Shown piece by piece: positions 14,655 through 15,214 of a stretch of 15,214 bases of DNA (position 1 is its first letter; each line of letters starts with the position of its first letter). Location of the stretch: contig MU069774.1 of assembly GCA_002284615.2 (NCBI GenBank), positions 161,709-176,922 on the forward strand, read 5' to 3'. The notes beneath the pieces are model-generated. The model saw only the letters and a program-made list of their open reading frames with translations. It had not been told where the DNA came from and ran no database searches. This DNA comes from Dunaliella salina (taxonomy: Eukaryota > Chlorophyta > Chlorophyceae > Chlamydomonadales > Dunaliellaceae). The position numbers and the translations under genes were made by a program.

Positions 14655-14965
14655 TTGATTTGATTTCATTTTCCTTGTTCAGCATAAATCCATTAGTTTG
14701 CTTTCCCTTGTTAGCATTAACCCATTGATTTGCCTTGTTCAGCATAAACACACAAACAGGAGGCACCGTTGATCGCCGTCCATTGGTTTGCTTTTCCTTG
14801 TCAGCATAAACCCATTGATTTGACTTTCCTTGTTCAGCACAAACACACAAACAGGAGGCACTGTGATCGCCATCCATTGGTTTGCTATTCCTTATCAGCA
14901 TGAACCCATTGATTTGATTTGCCTTGTTCAGCACAAACACACAAACAGGAGGCACTGTTGATCGC
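14655..14965. repeat. ~95-bp tandem repeat, three copies
   Basis: The marker cacaaacaggaggcac begins at 14751, 14846 and 14940. Internally, units contain ccattgatttg, ccttgttcagca and tggtttgcttttcc in the same order. The copies are highly similar, so the array is young. It lies upstream of the visible gene B exons. Confidence 0.9.
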
Positions 14966-14974
14966 CTATACTTA

Positions 14975-15080
14975 GTTACATTTTATGAGCAGGCTAGCAG
15001 TCGCACGCTTTGACTGAAGGCCTTTTCTTCTGTGACCCTGTAACCCTGTTGACCGCCTGGCTGATACTCATATGGCGTCC
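14975..15080 (+). mobile_element. LINE-2 3'-terminal fragment (+)
   Basis: Sequence from 14982 encodes the LINE-2 C-terminus FYEQASSRTL followed by TGA. The next ~50 bases (gaaggccttttcttctgtga) parallel the LINE-2 3' flank at 9655-9700. Only the last few codons are present, as in an extreme 5' truncation. Confidence 0.65.
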
Positions 15081-15214
15081 AATGATGATTGACGCAGGGT
15101 AGGAGTACAGGAAAAACAGGCCGCATGAGTTCAACACAGGGCTGCCTCAGCGTGATGGCTTGCAAAGTTGATTATGGCATGGGGCTGGATTGCTTCAAGG
15201 CATGCGCTGCCAGA
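15081..15214. other. right edge; no supported feature
   Basis: On the minus strand the edge reads openly for about 27 codons (SACLEAIQPHAIINFASHH) before a stop. That could be part of an exon truncated by the window, but no splice sites or family support it. Confidence 0.2.

Noticed and set aside
14359..14955. A 198-codon minus-strand open frame
   Set aside because: Most of it is the ~95-bp tandem repeat plus intron. Only 14520-14458 inside it has splice-site support.

Overview
The window looks like nuclear DNA of a green alga. I favour Chlamydomonadales, possibly Dunaliella-like. The reasons are very short exons joined by GT-AG introns, abundant CAA/CAG and CA-rich simple repeats, roughly even base composition, and degraded LINE families whose C-terminal protein signatures I associate with that order. 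The organism is an inference; no rRNA, organelle or other marker gene is present. There is no sign of bacterial operons, tRNA genes or CRISPR.

Left third (1-5108, + strand): a split gene, here called gene A. Five exons (180-250, 367-401, 1804-1895, 3534-3629, 4011-4174) have sensible splice sites, and the codon phase agrees at every junction. A terminal exon at 5022-5108 follows, possibly reached through a 19-nt microexon at 4252-4270. Most of these exons are invisible to an ATG-to-stop ORF search. The protein, about 187 aa if the full chain is right, is not recognised. A (CAA)n tract lies just before its ATG. Its introns are filled with transposon debris and minisatellites.

Middle (5109-10100): mostly mobile-element remains. 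LINE-1 is a non-LTR retrotransposon with a C-terminal restriction-like endonuclease. LINE-2 carries a zinc-finger (zf-RVT-like) C-terminus. LINE-3 is a fragment of a third lineage. Two short repeat families are scattered through the window: 'A', the 3' end of LINE-1, and 'B', a SINE-like element of about 150 bp. Several insertions show target-site duplications, and B is nested inside LINE-1 and LINE-2 copies. One good orphan exon sits at 6745-6842 (+).

Right third (10300-15214, - strand): gene B, the 3' end of a gene with three phase-consistent exons (14520-14458, 13675-13582, 11420-10816; 253 codons plus stop). It encodes a K-, RGG- and Asp/Ser-rich tail that resembles the C-terminus of the nuclear exosome 3'-5' exonuclease Rrp6/EXOSC10. 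Its introns and 3' flank are dominated by tandem arrays with units of about 30, 55, 69, 95, 120, 135 and 182 bp.

The most unusual signal is that many tandem arrays begin at a gene boundary. The exon-3 5' splice site of gene A is repeated five times. Arrays or duplications also sit at the exon-b donor, exon-b acceptor, exon-c acceptor and stop-codon region of gene B.
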